A stretch of 64,000 nucleotides of DNA from Rhodothermaceae bacterium Tc-Br11_B2g6_7 (GTDB lineage: Bacteria; Bacteroidota; Rhodothermia; Rhodothermales; Salinibacteraceae). Position 1 is the first letter of the stretch, and each line of letters begins with the position of its first letter. The notes beneath the pieces were generated by a model, which made no database searches, had not been told where the DNA came from, and was given only the letters and a program-made list of their open reading frames with translations. Below, piece after piece: positions 18,941-27,984 of this stretch. The stretch covers positions 16,974 through 80,973 of the forward strand of contig LKNB01000008.1 of assembly GCA_001564055.1 (NCBI GenBank), in the 5' to 3' direction. Both the position numbers and the translations under genes were made by a program.

Positions 18941-21511
18941 ATGACCCTATCGACCGCCCCCCTGCCTTCCACTCCCCGCACCTTGTTACTTAGCTTGCTG
19001 GTCGGGGCCTTCTTGCTGCTCTCTGGAAGCCTGCTCAGCGGGTGTGACCAGGGCGTGGTGAACAGCGATGGCGATAACATCATCGCGCCGAATACGTCCC
19101 GCATCAGCTTCGAGGTGACGCCCGGCACGCCGGACACCACGCAGCAGCTGACGCTTTCCTACAGTGCCCTATCGTCCCCACCCCGTCCCGACGAAGTACC
19201 GGAACCCTTCAGCATCGCGGTTGCGGAGGAAGAGGGCTCGGCCTCGGATGGCAGCAGCACCTTTGACGTCACGTTCTCCCCACCCGAGGAAATCAGCAGC
19301 TTCACCGAGCGGGTCGTCTTCCGCTCGGGCAGCGAAGCCGTGACGATTCAGTTGGTCGGGTCTGTAGGCTTCGATGATGAACTGATTATCGACTACGCGG
19401 GCGGTGGCGTAGTTGACGACTTCTTCGGCTTTAACGGCATTGGGGCCCGCGGCGAAGGTGGACGGCTTGTGCTGGATGCTGACGGTGCAGGCGGTCCAGG
19501 GGTATTCCCAGGCGTAGTACACATACTAAGTGAAACCGTCGACTTCACCGATACCCAGGTGGTAGTTGCACGCATGCAGGTAACGGAAGAGAGCGCCGGG
19601 CCAGCCATCGTGCGCATGGCACTCAACACCGGTGGGCCGGATGCCAACGCCAGCATCGCGCCACTTATCAAAGAGGTCCCTGCCGACGGCACGTTCCGCG
19701 AGTACTACTTTGACTTCCGCAACAACTTTGCGCAGTTCGACGGCCAGCCAGCGGATCCAACCGACGTCCAGGAATTGGTGCTCCTTGTCAATGATGGGGG
19801 CTCCCTCGATGCCCTTGGGCAGTCGGATACCTTTACCGGGACCGTCCTTGTCGACCGGTTAGCACGCCGCGCGGATATCCCTGGCGAGGAGGACGATGGC
19901 GGCCCCGCTCCGCCCACAGCACAGTTCTCTTTTAGCCCCAGTGATCCGCTCGTCGGCGAGACGGTCACCTTCACCGACGAGTCCACCGGCGACCGCATGA
20001 TTACCTCCCGCGAATGGGACTTCGGGGATGGCACCACCGACACCGGAGCGGCTCCCACACATGCGTACGACGCGGCAGGCGACTTCAGCGTCACCCTCAC
20101 CGTTGAGGACGAGGAAGGCGCAACGGCTTCGACGACGCAAACGATAACGGTAGGAGACGACGCCGATGACGACGATGATAACGGCGACGTGACCGAGTTC
20201 CGGGGCGACGAAAACGGCGACGGCCGGATCATCTTCGACGACTTTGAAAATGGTATCGACGATGTCTTCGACTTCGCGGGGGCCGGTGGGGGCATCAGCC
20301 TCGCGGAAACCAGCGATGTACCTGCGGAAAGCGATGGCTCCACAGCACTGGAGGTCACGGTCGACGGCGGAGCCGGAGGCGGATTTGCAGGCTTCGGAAA
20401 ATCAGATGGCGTGGACGTCAGCGACCTGGGCGAGGACCCCTACTTCACCATGTTCTTCAAGTCGGACGCCACGCAACCCTTCCAACTGGAGATCAACCTG
20501 CAGGAAGACCAGAGTGGGTCCGGCACGTTTGACGGCGACGGCCCCGTTGACGATGAATTCCGCTTCGACCTGTTCGTGGAGCCCGGCTCCAATGAATACA
20601 CGCGCGTCAGCGTGCCCTTTAGTGCCTTCGAAGTTGACAACAGCGTCAACCCGGGCGGCGATGGGGTACTGTCCTCACGGATTCTCAACGTGGTGTTTGC
20701 GATCGGCAACCTTCCGGATGAGACGTTCACCATCACGATTGACGACATCATCTACTCAAGCGACGACCTTGGGCCCGGCGAACCCGCAGTGCAGAGCGCC
20801 TGCAGCCCAGACGAGTACCAGCTGTTCTTCGAAGACAACTTCGAGGCGCCCAACGATGACTTCTGGGACCGCGGCAATGCCACCTTCAATGGGAACCTGG
20901 CGACGTTCCGTCCGGAAAACATCACCTACGAGGACGGCAAGATGATACTGAACCTGAAGAAGGAGCAGTTCGGTGGGAAGCCGTACACCGGCGCGGAGCT
21001 ACGTACGGACAACACTGATGGGTTCTACAGCTACGGCTGCTACGAGGTACGCATGAAGTCGGCCGGGCCCAGCGGCACGGTGTCGTCCTTCTTCGCCTTT
21101 CGGTTCAACCCCTGGCAGGAGATCGATATTGAGATCCTCGGCCGAAATAACCGGTCCATGCTTACCAACATCTTCTACAACGACGGGCCGGAGGGCGCAG
21201 CCAACAACGATCCGTTCGAACCCCCGCCCTTCCCGGAAAGTGTGGGCCTCACCTACGATGCTTCAGAGGAGTTCCACAACTACGCTTTTGAGTGGCTGCC
21301 CGGCGAGATCAAGTGGTACCGCGACGGCCAGCTGGTGAAGCAGGCGTCGGTCTCTGGCGTAGGTCCCGACCAGATTCCCGACCTGGAGATGCAGATTATG
21401 ATGAACCTCTGGGTGTCCGATTCCCCTGGCTTCGCCGGCGAAGTTGACGATAGCAATTTCCCGGTCCGGTCGGAGTACGAGTGGGTGCGCTTTTACGAGC
21501 CCATTAATTGA
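18941..21511 (+). CDS. Lipoprotein with PKD domain and C-terminal GH16 beta-glucanase
   Basis: The 856-residue lipoprotein (lipobox SLLSGC) carries an N-terminal beta-rich region and a carbohydrate-binding-like segment. A PKD domain (about 325-405, FSFSPSDPLVGETVTFTDES to REWDFGDGTT) and an acidic Asp/Gly linker follow. A second beta-sandwich (about 425-610) precedes a glycoside hydrolase family 16 domain (about 625-856). The catalytic motif is E727-I-D-I-E731 (nucleophile E727, D729, acid/base E731). This EIDIE form without an inserted residue is the lichenase-like type. The enzyme should cut beta-1,3- or mixed-linkage beta-glucans at the cell surface. The ending VRSEYEWVRFYEP is typical of GH16. 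It sits in the SusCD unit before GH3; the exact glucan is not determinable. Confidence 0.94.
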   Translation: MTLSTAPLPSTPRTLLLSLLVGAFLLLSGSLLSGCDQGVVNSDGDNIIAPNTSRISFEVTPGTPDTTQQLTLSYSALSSPPRPDEVPEPFSIAVAEEEGSASDGSSTFDVTFSPPEEISSFTERVVFRSGSEAVTIQLVGSVGFDDELIIDYAGGGVVDDFFGFNGIGARGEGGRLVLDADGAGGPGVFPGVVHILSETVDFTDTQVVVARMQVTEESAGPAIVRMALNTGGPDANASIAPLIKEVPADGTFREYYFDFRNNFAQFDGQPADPTDVQELVLLVNDGGSLDALGQSDTFTGTVLVDRLARRADIPGEEDDGGPAPPTAQFSFSPSDPLVGETVTFTDESTGDRMITSREWDFGDGTTDTGAAPTHAYDAAGDFSVTLTVEDEEGATASTTQTITVGDDADDDDDNGDVTEFRGDENGDGRIIFDDFENGIDDVFDFAGAGGGISLAETSDVPAESDGSTALEVTVDGGAGGGFAGFGKSDGVDVSDLGEDPYFTMFFKSDATQPFQLEINLQEDQSGSGTFDGDGPVDDEFRFDLFVEPGSNEYTRVSVPFSAFEVDNSVNPGGDGVLSSRILNVVFAIGNLPDETFTITIDDIIYSSDDLGPGEPAVQSACSPDEYQLFFEDNFEAPNDDFWDRGNATFNGNLATFRPENITYEDGKMILNLKKEQFGGKPYTGAELRTDNTDGFYSYGCYEVRMKSAGPSGTVSSFFAFRFNPWQEIDIEILGRNNRSMLTNIFYNDGPEGAANNDPFEPPPFPESVGLTYDASEEFHNYAFEWLPGEIKWYRDGQLVKQASVSGVGPDQIPDLEMQIMMNLWVSDSPGFAGEVDDSNFPVRSEYEWVRFYEPIN

Positions 21512-21565
21512 CCCCCGCTGCGTCTCTACCCCCGTGCTCTTTCCATCTTTACGGCTTTTGCTTTG

Positions 21566-24211
21566 ATGATGCTTACACTGCCACGCCCTGCTCGGGTGGT
21601 CCTCCTCGGGTCCGCACTGCTCTTGCTAACCGTCGGCCTGCTGGTCGGCTGTTCGCAAACACAGCCCGCCACCGAACCATCCGGCGGTCCCGCTGCTGAG
21701 GACACCGACGCTCCCCCGCCCTCCTCCAATGAGCTGAGCCAGATGGGTGCCCTGGCCGCTGCTGATGGCGAGCCCATGCCGTTGGACCGAGCGGTGGAGC
21801 TGCTTGACATCGGTACGCCGCCTGTGGCGTTGTCCTCCACAACGAGCCAGTCATACATCAACCGGGTGGTGTCGGAGGGCACCGGGAGCCGCGCCCGTGA
21901 TATCGATGCGCGGGTGGACTCCCTCCTGGCCCTGATGACGCTGGAAGAGAAGGTAGGACAGATGACACAGTTGGAGCTCGGGATGGTCACAACCGACGAC
22001 ACCTTTCCCCAGCCGATTGACCCCGAGCAGTTGCGCCGCATCATCCACGACTATCATGTGGGCTCATTGCTCAATGTGGTGGATACCGCCTTTCCGCTTG
22101 ACCACTGGCACGAGGTGATCGGCGCGGTGCAGGAGGCTGCCAGCGAAACGCGCCTGGGCATTCCGGTGCTCTACGGCATCGACGCCAAGCACGGCGCGAA
22201 TTACACGCAGGAGGCGATCCTCTTCCCGCAGGCCCAGGGCATGGCGGCTACGTGGAATACGGATCTTGTGGAAGCCATTGCCGAGATTACCGCACGCGAT
22301 GTGCGCGCCAGCGGTATCCCGTGGAATTTTGCCCCGGTGCTGGACGTGGGCCGCGACCTGCGCTGGCCGCGGCTGTACGAGACGTTTGGTGAGGATCAGC
22401 ATCTGGTCACCGCGATGGGACTGGCGCTGCAGCGGGGCTTTCAGGGGGATGATCTGGCGGATGCGCGACGGGTTGCCGTGGCCCTGAAGCACTATGTGGG
22501 CTACTCCGCCTCCGACAGCGGACGCGACCGCACCCCGGCCACGATCTCGGATATCGAACTGTACGAGCATCACCTGCCGCCCTTCCAGGCCGCGATAGAC
22601 GCCGGGGCGGCCTCGGTGATGGTCAACTCTGGCGAAGTTAACGGCGTGCCGGTGCATGCCAGCCATCACCTCCTGACCGACGTGCTCCGGGGCGAGCTCG
22701 GGTTCGACGGCCTCATTCTCACCGACTGGCTCGACATCAAAAAGCTGGTCTCGCTGCACCGCGTGGCTGCCGATGAGCGCGAAGCTACGCGGATGGCCAT
22801 CGAGGCGGGCATCGACATGAGCATGGTGCCGTCGGATGTGTCCTTCATCGAGCACCTGATCTCGCTGGTGGAGGATGGCGAGATTTCCGAATCGCGCATC
22901 GACGAATCCGTGCAGCGCATCCTGCGCGTCAAGTTCGACCTCGGACTGTTTGAGAATCCGATGGCCGGCATTGAGCATGCAGACGAGGTCGGTAGCGATG
23001 AGGACCGGCGTGTGGCGTTGCAGGCTGCCCACGAGTCCATCACGCTGCTACGCAACACGGAGGACGTGCTGCCGCTCTCGGAAGATCAGCGCGTGCTGGT
23101 GACGGGCCCCACGGCGCAGTCGATGCAGTCCCTCAACAGCGGATGGACCTACACGTGGCAGGGCGGTGGCGCCGCGCAGGACCTCTTTCACGAAGGACGG
23201 CCCACGCTCATGGAAGCCATCCGAGAGCGCATTGGTGCCGATCAGATGACGTACGTGCCGGGCAGCACCCTCACCCGGATGGATGCACTGGAGGACGCGG
23301 TAGCTGCTGCACGCGAAGCAGACGTAGCTGTCGTGGCGCTGGGCGAAGGGGCCTACACGGAGACGGCCGGCAACCTGGAGCACTCCCTCATGCTACCCGA
23401 TGCACAACTCCTCCTCTTGCAAGAGATAGCGGCTACCGGAACGCCTGTGGTGCTGGTGCTGATACAGGGCCGCCCGCGCACCCTCGGCCCCGTGCATGAA
23501 GCTGCGGAGGCGATCGTGTCTGCTTACAATCCCGGCACGGAAGGCGGACAGGCGATCGCCGATATCCTCTACGGCGACGTAAACCCGTCCGGCCGCCTGC
23601 CTCACACCTACCCGAGCCGCCCGACCGGCTATGCGCTGTACGACCATAAAAACAGCGAACGCCTGGCGGCTGACTTCGGCACCGGCGGCGCGGAGCCGCT
23701 CTTCCCCTTCGGCCATGGCCTCTCCTACACCACGTTCGACTACAGCGACCTTGCCGTCCAGGACTCGACCCTCGCGACGGAAGACTTGGCGAACGGCGCC
23801 ACGGTGGAGGTACAGGTAACCGTCACCAACACGGGCGACCGGTCGGGGCAGGAAGTAGTGCAGCTCTACCTGAGCCAGGCGTTTGCCTCCGTCACCCCTG
23901 CCAACCGCAGGCTGAAACGCTTTGCGAAGGTCGACCTGCCCCCCGGCGCCTCCGAAACGCTGACCTTCACCCTCACCCGTGAGGACTTTAGTTTCATCGG
24001 GCGGGACCTTGCTCCCACCGTAGAACCCGGCAGCTTCCAGGTACAGGTCGATGCGCTCGAGGCAGGTGTTGAGCTTACGGGCGCTCCGCTGTTTGGCGCA
24101 GCGGCACCACCACCTCCTGAGCCTGTGCTTGAGCGATCCGCTCTACGTCTGGTCCCGGCGGCGTATGCGGGACGCGTACTGCGCCGCAAAGCACCGACGG
24201 AGGGGTTGTAA
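21566..24211 (+). CDS. GH3 beta-glucosidase lipoprotein (BglX type)
   Basis: The 881-residue protein has a lipobox (LLVGC) after a hydrophobic N-terminus, then a GH3 TIM barrel (about 110-460). PVLDVGRDLRWPRLYETFGED binds substrate, and FDGLILTDWLDIKKL provides the nucleophile D387. The second alpha/beta domain includes ESITLLRNTEDVLPLSEDQRVLVTGP and GGQAIADILYGDVNPSGRLPHTYP. A C-terminal fibronectin-III-like domain (about 740-850) contains NTGDRSGQEVVQLYLS. It releases glucose from oligosaccharides, probably in the periplasm or at the surface, finishing what the GH16 enzyme starts. Three possible starts cluster (TTG 21563, ATG 21566, ATG 21569); ATG 21566 is chosen. It follows the GH16 gene by 54 bases. 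The last 30 residues are a Pro/Arg-rich tail without a family equivalent. Confidence 0.95.
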   Translation: MMLTLPRPARVVLLGSALLLLTVGLLVGCSQTQPATEPSGGPAAEDTDAPPPSSNELSQMGALAAADGEPMPLDRAVELLDIGTPPVALSSTTSQSYINRVVSEGTGSRARDIDARVDSLLALMTLEEKVGQMTQLELGMVTTDDTFPQPIDPEQLRRIIHDYHVGSLLNVVDTAFPLDHWHEVIGAVQEAASETRLGIPVLYGIDAKHGANYTQEAILFPQAQGMAATWNTDLVEAIAEITARDVRASGIPWNFAPVLDVGRDLRWPRLYETFGEDQHLVTAMGLALQRGFQGDDLADARRVAVALKHYVGYSASDSGRDRTPATISDIELYEHHLPPFQAAIDAGAASVMVNSGEVNGVPVHASHHLLTDVLRGELGFDGLILTDWLDIKKLVSLHRVAADEREATRMAIEAGIDMSMVPSDVSFIEHLISLVEDGEISESRIDESVQRILRVKFDLGLFENPMAGIEHADEVGSDEDRRVALQAAHESITLLRNTEDVLPLSEDQRVLVTGPTAQSMQSLNSGWTYTWQGGGAAQDLFHEGRPTLMEAIRERIGADQMTYVPGSTLTRMDALEDAVAAAREADVAVVALGEGAYTETAGNLEHSLMLPDAQLLLLQEIAATGTPVVLVLIQGRPRTLGPVHEAAEAIVSAYNPGTEGGQAIADILYGDVNPSGRLPHTYPSRPTGYALYDHKNSERLAADFGTGGAEPLFPFGHGLSYTTFDYSDLAVQDSTLATEDLANGATVEVQVTVTNTGDRSGQEVVQLYLSQAFASVTPANRRLKRFAKVDLPPGASETLTFTLTREDFSFIGRDLAPTVEPGSFQVQVDALEAGVELTGAPLFGAAAPPPPEPVLERSALRLVPAAYAGRVLRRKAPTEGL

Positions 24212-24310
24212 CTGGCAACAGTGCGACCCGCCAAGGCTTTGTGCGGAACGCCACCCACCGAACCGCCGGCACCGAGCAGGCAGGAAGCGCCTCGCTGATT
24301 GGCTAAAGTC

Positions 24311-24321
24311 GTAGCGCTTCC
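24311..24321 (-). promoter_or_regulatory. GGAAGCGCT motif, copy 3, before the sugar porter
   Basis: GTAGCGCTTCC (reverse complement GGAAGCGCTAC) lies 48 bases before the start codon of the sugar porter gene. It matches copies 1 and 4 over ten bases. Confidence 0.45.
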
Positions 24322-24369
24322 GTAGTCTACCCCTCCCCGTTCACGCCATCTACATCACCCCTTGACACC

Positions 24370-25845
24370 ATGCACGGCCAAGACGTAGACATCCCCTCCC
24401 CCGAGCAGGGGCAAGGCAACACGATGTTCGTGCTGCTCATCTCCCTGACCGCGGCTCTGGGGGGATTCCTGTTTGGCTTCGACAGCGGCGTGATCAACGG
24501 TACCGTCGGGGCGTTGCAAGACGCCTTCGACTCCGACGCGGTAGGCGTGGGCTTCAGTGTCTCCTCGATGCTGCTGGGCAGTGCTGCCGGAGCCTTCTTC
24601 GCCGGCACTGTGGCTGACAAGTTCGGCCGCCGCCTCGTGATGATCGCCACGGCGTGCCTCTTCATCTTCAGCGCGTGGGGCTCGGGCATAGCCGGTGGCA
24701 CCACGACGTTTGTCTTCTTTCGGATCGTGGGGGGCGTGGCGGTGGGGGCCGCCAGCGTGCTGGCGCCGGCGTACATCAGCGAGGTCTCCCCCGCCCACAT
24801 CCGGGGCCGGATGGCCACGCTGCAGCAGCTCATGATCGTGGTGGGGCTGTTTGTCGCTTTTCTTAGCAACTACCTCATCGCTGGGGCTGCGGGTGGGGCG
24901 TCGGCGACCTTCCTATGGGACTTCCAGGCGTGGCGCTGGATGTACTGGATGGAGATCATCCCGGGCTCCATCTTCCTGATCAGCCTCCTCTTCATCCCGG
25001 AGTCGCCCCGCTACCTGGTGGCCGCCGGGCGTGCCGACGAGGCGCAGCATGTGCTACAACGGCTGCTTGACGCGAAGGACAAGGCCGCGCAAACCGTGGC
25101 CGATATCAAAAGCACGGTCTTGGAGTCACGCAAGCCGCGCATCTCCGATATTATCAGCGCACACACGGGCCGCGTGCACCCCATCGTGTGGGTCGGCCTG
25201 GGGCTGGCGGCGCTGCAGCAGTTCACCGGCATCAATGTCATTTTTTACTACGGCGCCACCCTCTGGCAGGCCGCCGGCTTCGACGAGTCCAGCGCGCTGA
25301 TGCAGAACGTCATCACAGGCTCGGTGAACGTCTTCTTTACCTTCGTGGCCATTGCCCTGATCGACAAAGTGGGTCGCCGTCCGCTGCTGCTGATTGGCGC
25401 CCTCGGGCAGGCGGCGATGCTGGCCGTGATGGCGTTTATCTTCGGGACCGCCGCCGCGGGCGACGCGGATACGCTGATGCTGAGCGACGGCGCGGGCCTT
25501 ACGGCGCTGCTGGCGGCTAACGCCTATGTCGCGTTCTTCGCCTTCTCCTGGGGCCCGGTGATGTGGGTGCTGCTGGGCGAGATGTTTCCGAATCGCTTCC
25601 GTGGCGCGGCGCTGGCACTGGCCGGGCTGACGCAGTGGCTGTCCAACTTCCTCATCACCATGACCTTCCCGATTATGCTGGCCGGTCTTGGGTTGGGCGT
25701 ATCGTACGGTATCTACGCAGCCTTCGGCGTGCTGGCCTTCATCTTCGTGAAGCGTTACCTCAACGAGACGATGGGCAAGACGCTGGAGGATATGTCGCGC
25801 GAGCACGAGGCGGCTGACGTAGCTGCGGGGCAAGCGGCGCCGTAA
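24370..25845 (+). CDS. MFS sugar porter (sugar:H+ symporter type)
   Basis: The 491-residue inner-membrane protein shows the sugar-porter family signatures. The first helix region contains ALGGFLFGFDSGVINGT, and DKFGRRLVMI follows helix 2. PAYISEVSPAHIRGRMATLQQ follows helix 4, and PESPRYLVAAGRADEA ends the first half. FTGINVIFYYGATLW is helix 7, and DKVGRRPLLLIG repeats the loop motif. Twelve helices are expected. Such porters import glucose or xylose with protons or sodium. As the last gene of the glucan unit it would bring the released glucose into the cytosol. A GGAAGCGCT motif lies in the 158-base gap upstream, suggesting separate control. Confidence 0.95.
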   Translation: MHGQDVDIPSPEQGQGNTMFVLLISLTAALGGFLFGFDSGVINGTVGALQDAFDSDAVGVGFSVSSMLLGSAAGAFFAGTVADKFGRRLVMIATACLFIFSAWGSGIAGGTTTFVFFRIVGGVAVGAASVLAPAYISEVSPAHIRGRMATLQQLMIVVGLFVAFLSNYLIAGAAGGASATFLWDFQAWRWMYWMEIIPGSIFLISLLFIPESPRYLVAAGRADEAQHVLQRLLDAKDKAAQTVADIKSTVLESRKPRISDIISAHTGRVHPIVWVGLGLAALQQFTGINVIFYYGATLWQAAGFDESSALMQNVITGSVNVFFTFVAIALIDKVGRRPLLLIGALGQAAMLAVMAFIFGTAAAGDADTLMLSDGAGLTALLAANAYVAFFAFSWGPVMWVLLGEMFPNRFRGAALALAGLTQWLSNFLITMTFPIMLAGLGLGVSYGIYAAFGVLAFIFVKRYLNETMGKTLEDMSREHEAADVAAGQAAP

Positions 25846-25887
25846 TGCCGAGGTACAGGTCTCCCACTGTAGCGGCTCACAATCCGT

Positions 25888-26106
25888 TCAAGCGCCGGCT
25901 GTGCTGGAACCCTGCTTGGTAGACCAGCCAAAGGGGGCGTACAAGGGGCAGAACCCGGCCGTGCTTGTCAGCACGAACGCGACAGCAATTACGCCAAGAA
26001 TGATGGCGGCAAGGCCTGAAAGCTGGCCTGTGAAGTACAATACCCCCACCGTGATGGCAAGCAGGAGGCGGATGGTGCGATCGATAGATCCCATATTCAC
26101 GTTCAT
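25888..26106 (-). CDS. DUF2892 (YgaP-type) inner-membrane protein
   Basis: The 72-residue product is nearly all one DUF2892 module. It opens MGSIDRTIRLLLAITVG with the conserved D-R-x-I-R segment, then come two membrane helices and the terminal TAGFCPLYAPFGWST motif with its conserved cysteine-proline. DUF2892 modules occur alone or fused to rhodanese domains; their role is unknown. The gene is convergent with the sugar porter, 42 bases from its stop, and begins a 556-base gene-free stretch. Confidence 0.88.
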   Translation of the reverse strand: MNVNMGSIDRTIRLLLAITVGVLYFTGQLSGLAAIILGVIAVAFVLTSTAGFCPLYAPFGWSTKQGSSTAGA

Positions 26107-26662
26107 AGTGGCACCTCAGCGCTTGTCTGTTAATAAATACAGGGAGCAGGTACACATATGCTTTATCTTCCACGTGGTGCACACAGTATAGGGCGGTTTG
26201 CGGCCGCTTGTTCGTGACGAATATCTCACAGCGCCCTTTTCCTACAGGTAGAAGCGGTACATGGTGGCGTTAGTGCCCCCACGATCGGGCCTCGTTCCGA
26301 CCCCACAAGCTCTTGGTAGTTGAGGGGCGTCAGTTGCCGACTGATCATGGCCCGGTTGCTGCTAACGCGTTGCTCACGCGCGTGTATTCCATCGCCGCCA
26401 GCAACTCTCGGAGACGCCCCTACGCCGCCGCCGCAGCGTCTCTGTTGCCGCGACGGTCCAGTATACCCATCTTGGCCTCAGGCAGGGCCGGGTGTAAAAG
26501 GCCTGTCTTTTATCAGGTTATGGCTGAACCATGCGCCCTGTTGAAATTACCGTGGAGGTGTATAGTAGCGCTTCCAAGACGCAGCCCTGCCCCCTCACGG
26601 CTACGTCTGCACCGCGCGTGACTGCAGGTTTGCCGGATTTCTCATTTCATGAAGCAGGGATT
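26107..26662. other. Intergenic region with hairpin and one GGAAGCGCT motif
   Basis: No convincing gene is seen in these 556 bases. They hold the divergent promoters of the DUF2892 gene and the GlpA-like gene. A nested inverted repeat lies at 26401-26448 (GCAAC and GAGACGC pairing with GCGTCTC and GTTGC). The GGAAGCGCT motif lies at 26565-26575. A frame running in from 26531 to the GlpA-like gene is judged spurious. Confidence 0.6.
26565..26575 (-). promoter_or_regulatory. GGAAGCGCT motif, copy 4, before the GlpA-like gene
   Basis: GTAGCGCTTCC, identical over 11 bases to copy 3, lies 87 bases before the start of the GlpA-like gene. Confidence 0.45.
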
Positions 26663-27901
26663 ATGACATACACGACCACGGTACTGGTGATAGGGGGCGG
26701 CGCCACAGGGACGGGCATTGCCCGGGATCTTGCCCTGCGGGGCATCGACGTGACGCTGGCCGAGCGCAATGGACTCTCCAGCGGGGCCACCAGCCGCTCA
26801 CATGGCCTCCTGCACAGCGGCGCGCGCTACGCCGAAGCTGACCGTATCGGCGCTGAGGAGTGCATCGCGGAGAATCAGGTGCTCCGGTCCATCGCCGGGC
26901 ACTGCATACGCGATACCGGCGGGCTGTTCGTGCAGCTTCCCGGAGACGACGCGGATTACTTCGACGAAAAGCGTGCGGCCTGCGCAGAGATCGGAATTGA
27001 GACCCGCTTGCTCACGGCAGCCGAGGCTCAAGATCAGGTGCCTGGGCTCTCCGACCGCGTGGAGCGCGCGATGTGGGTGCCGGATGGGGTCGTCTATCCC
27101 TCCCGGCTGAGCGCTGCCAACGCGGCCGATGCGGAAGCACACGGGGGTACCATCTACCCGCATGCCCCGCTTGAAGATCTCGTTGTTGAGAATGGCCGCG
27201 TGGTGAAGGCTATCCTTGGAGGCGAGGTCAACGATACCGTGGTACCCCGCATTGTGGTGAATGCCACCGGCGCCTGGGCCGAAACCGTCGCGGCCATGGC
27301 GGGCGTGAAGGTAGAGATGGCCCCGTCGCGCGGCGTGATGATCTCGGTTGAATACGACGGCCTCGGCCCAGCGCTCAACCGCTGCCGCGACCCCGAGGAT
27401 GGCGACATCGTCGTGCCGCACGCCGGCGAGGTGGTGCTGGGTACTACCAGCGTTCCGGTAACGGACCCCGACAACTACGAGAAAGCCGACTGGGAGATTG
27501 AAAAATCCATTCGGGAGTGTGCGCAGATGCTACCTGCCGTTGCCGATGCCCCCGTCGTACGCACGTGGTGGGGGGTCCGGCCGCTCTATGCGCCTGATGA
27601 GGCGAAGGGCGACCGGCGGGGCATCTCTCGCGGCTTCTTCGTGCTCAACCATGCCAACGACGGCGTTGATAACTTCTTCAGCATCGTGGGCGGCAAGCTC
27701 ACCACGTATCGCCAGATGGCAGAAGCCGTGGCCGATCAGGTGAGCGCGCAGCTTGGCATAGACGCCGCTTGCACCACCGCTACACGCCCCTTGCCCGGCG
27801 CCGATGACCCCGACCAGTTGGATGCCTTCGTGGCGCGTTACGACGCCCAGGGCCCAACGGATGCGGATGTGGTGCGCGCCAGCACTCCCGTGAAGGCGTA
27901 G
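26663..27901 (+). CDS. GlpA-like FAD-dependent glycerol-3-phosphate dehydrogenase, short form
   Basis: The 412-residue flavoprotein begins with a Rossmann FAD loop (VLVIGGGATGTGIARDLALRG, starting at residue 7) and continues with GlpA-type motifs. These are LAERNGLSSGATSRSHGLLHSGARYA, RDTGGLFVQLPGDD, VVNATGAWAETVAAMAGV, PHAGEVVLGTTSVPV and GVDNFFSIVGGKLTTYRQMAE. It should oxidise glycerol 3-phosphate to dihydroxyacetone phosphate at the membrane. E. coli GlpA is about 540 residues with a C-terminal BFD-like iron-sulphur domain. This protein stops right after the flavin domain, and no continuation is visible in any frame. No glpB or glpC is adjacent. ATG 26663 gives the family N-terminus; the upstream frame from 26531 is rejected. 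Confidence 0.88.
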   Translation: MTYTTTVLVIGGGATGTGIARDLALRGIDVTLAERNGLSSGATSRSHGLLHSGARYAEADRIGAEECIAENQVLRSIAGHCIRDTGGLFVQLPGDDADYFDEKRAACAEIGIETRLLTAAEAQDQVPGLSDRVERAMWVPDGVVYPSRLSAANAADAEAHGGTIYPHAPLEDLVVENGRVVKAILGGEVNDTVVPRIVVNATGAWAETVAAMAGVKVEMAPSRGVMISVEYDGLGPALNRCRDPEDGDIVVPHAGEVVLGTTSVPVTDPDNYEKADWEIEKSIRECAQMLPAVADAPVVRTWWGVRPLYAPDEAKGDRRGISRGFFVLNHANDGVDNFFSIVGGKLTTYRQMAEAVADQVSAQLGIDAACTTATRPLPGADDPDQLDAFVARYDAQGPTDADVVRASTPVKA

Positions 27902-27984
27902 CGTAGCACGTACAGGCATTGGATGATGCGGTACCAGACGCCAGGGTGCGGCTCGAATTCGGCTACACCTGCTGCCGCACATCT

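Noticed and set aside
26531..26662. N-terminal extension of the GlpA-like protein
   Set aside because: The extra residues are not family-like and the FAD loop begins seven residues after ATG 26663.
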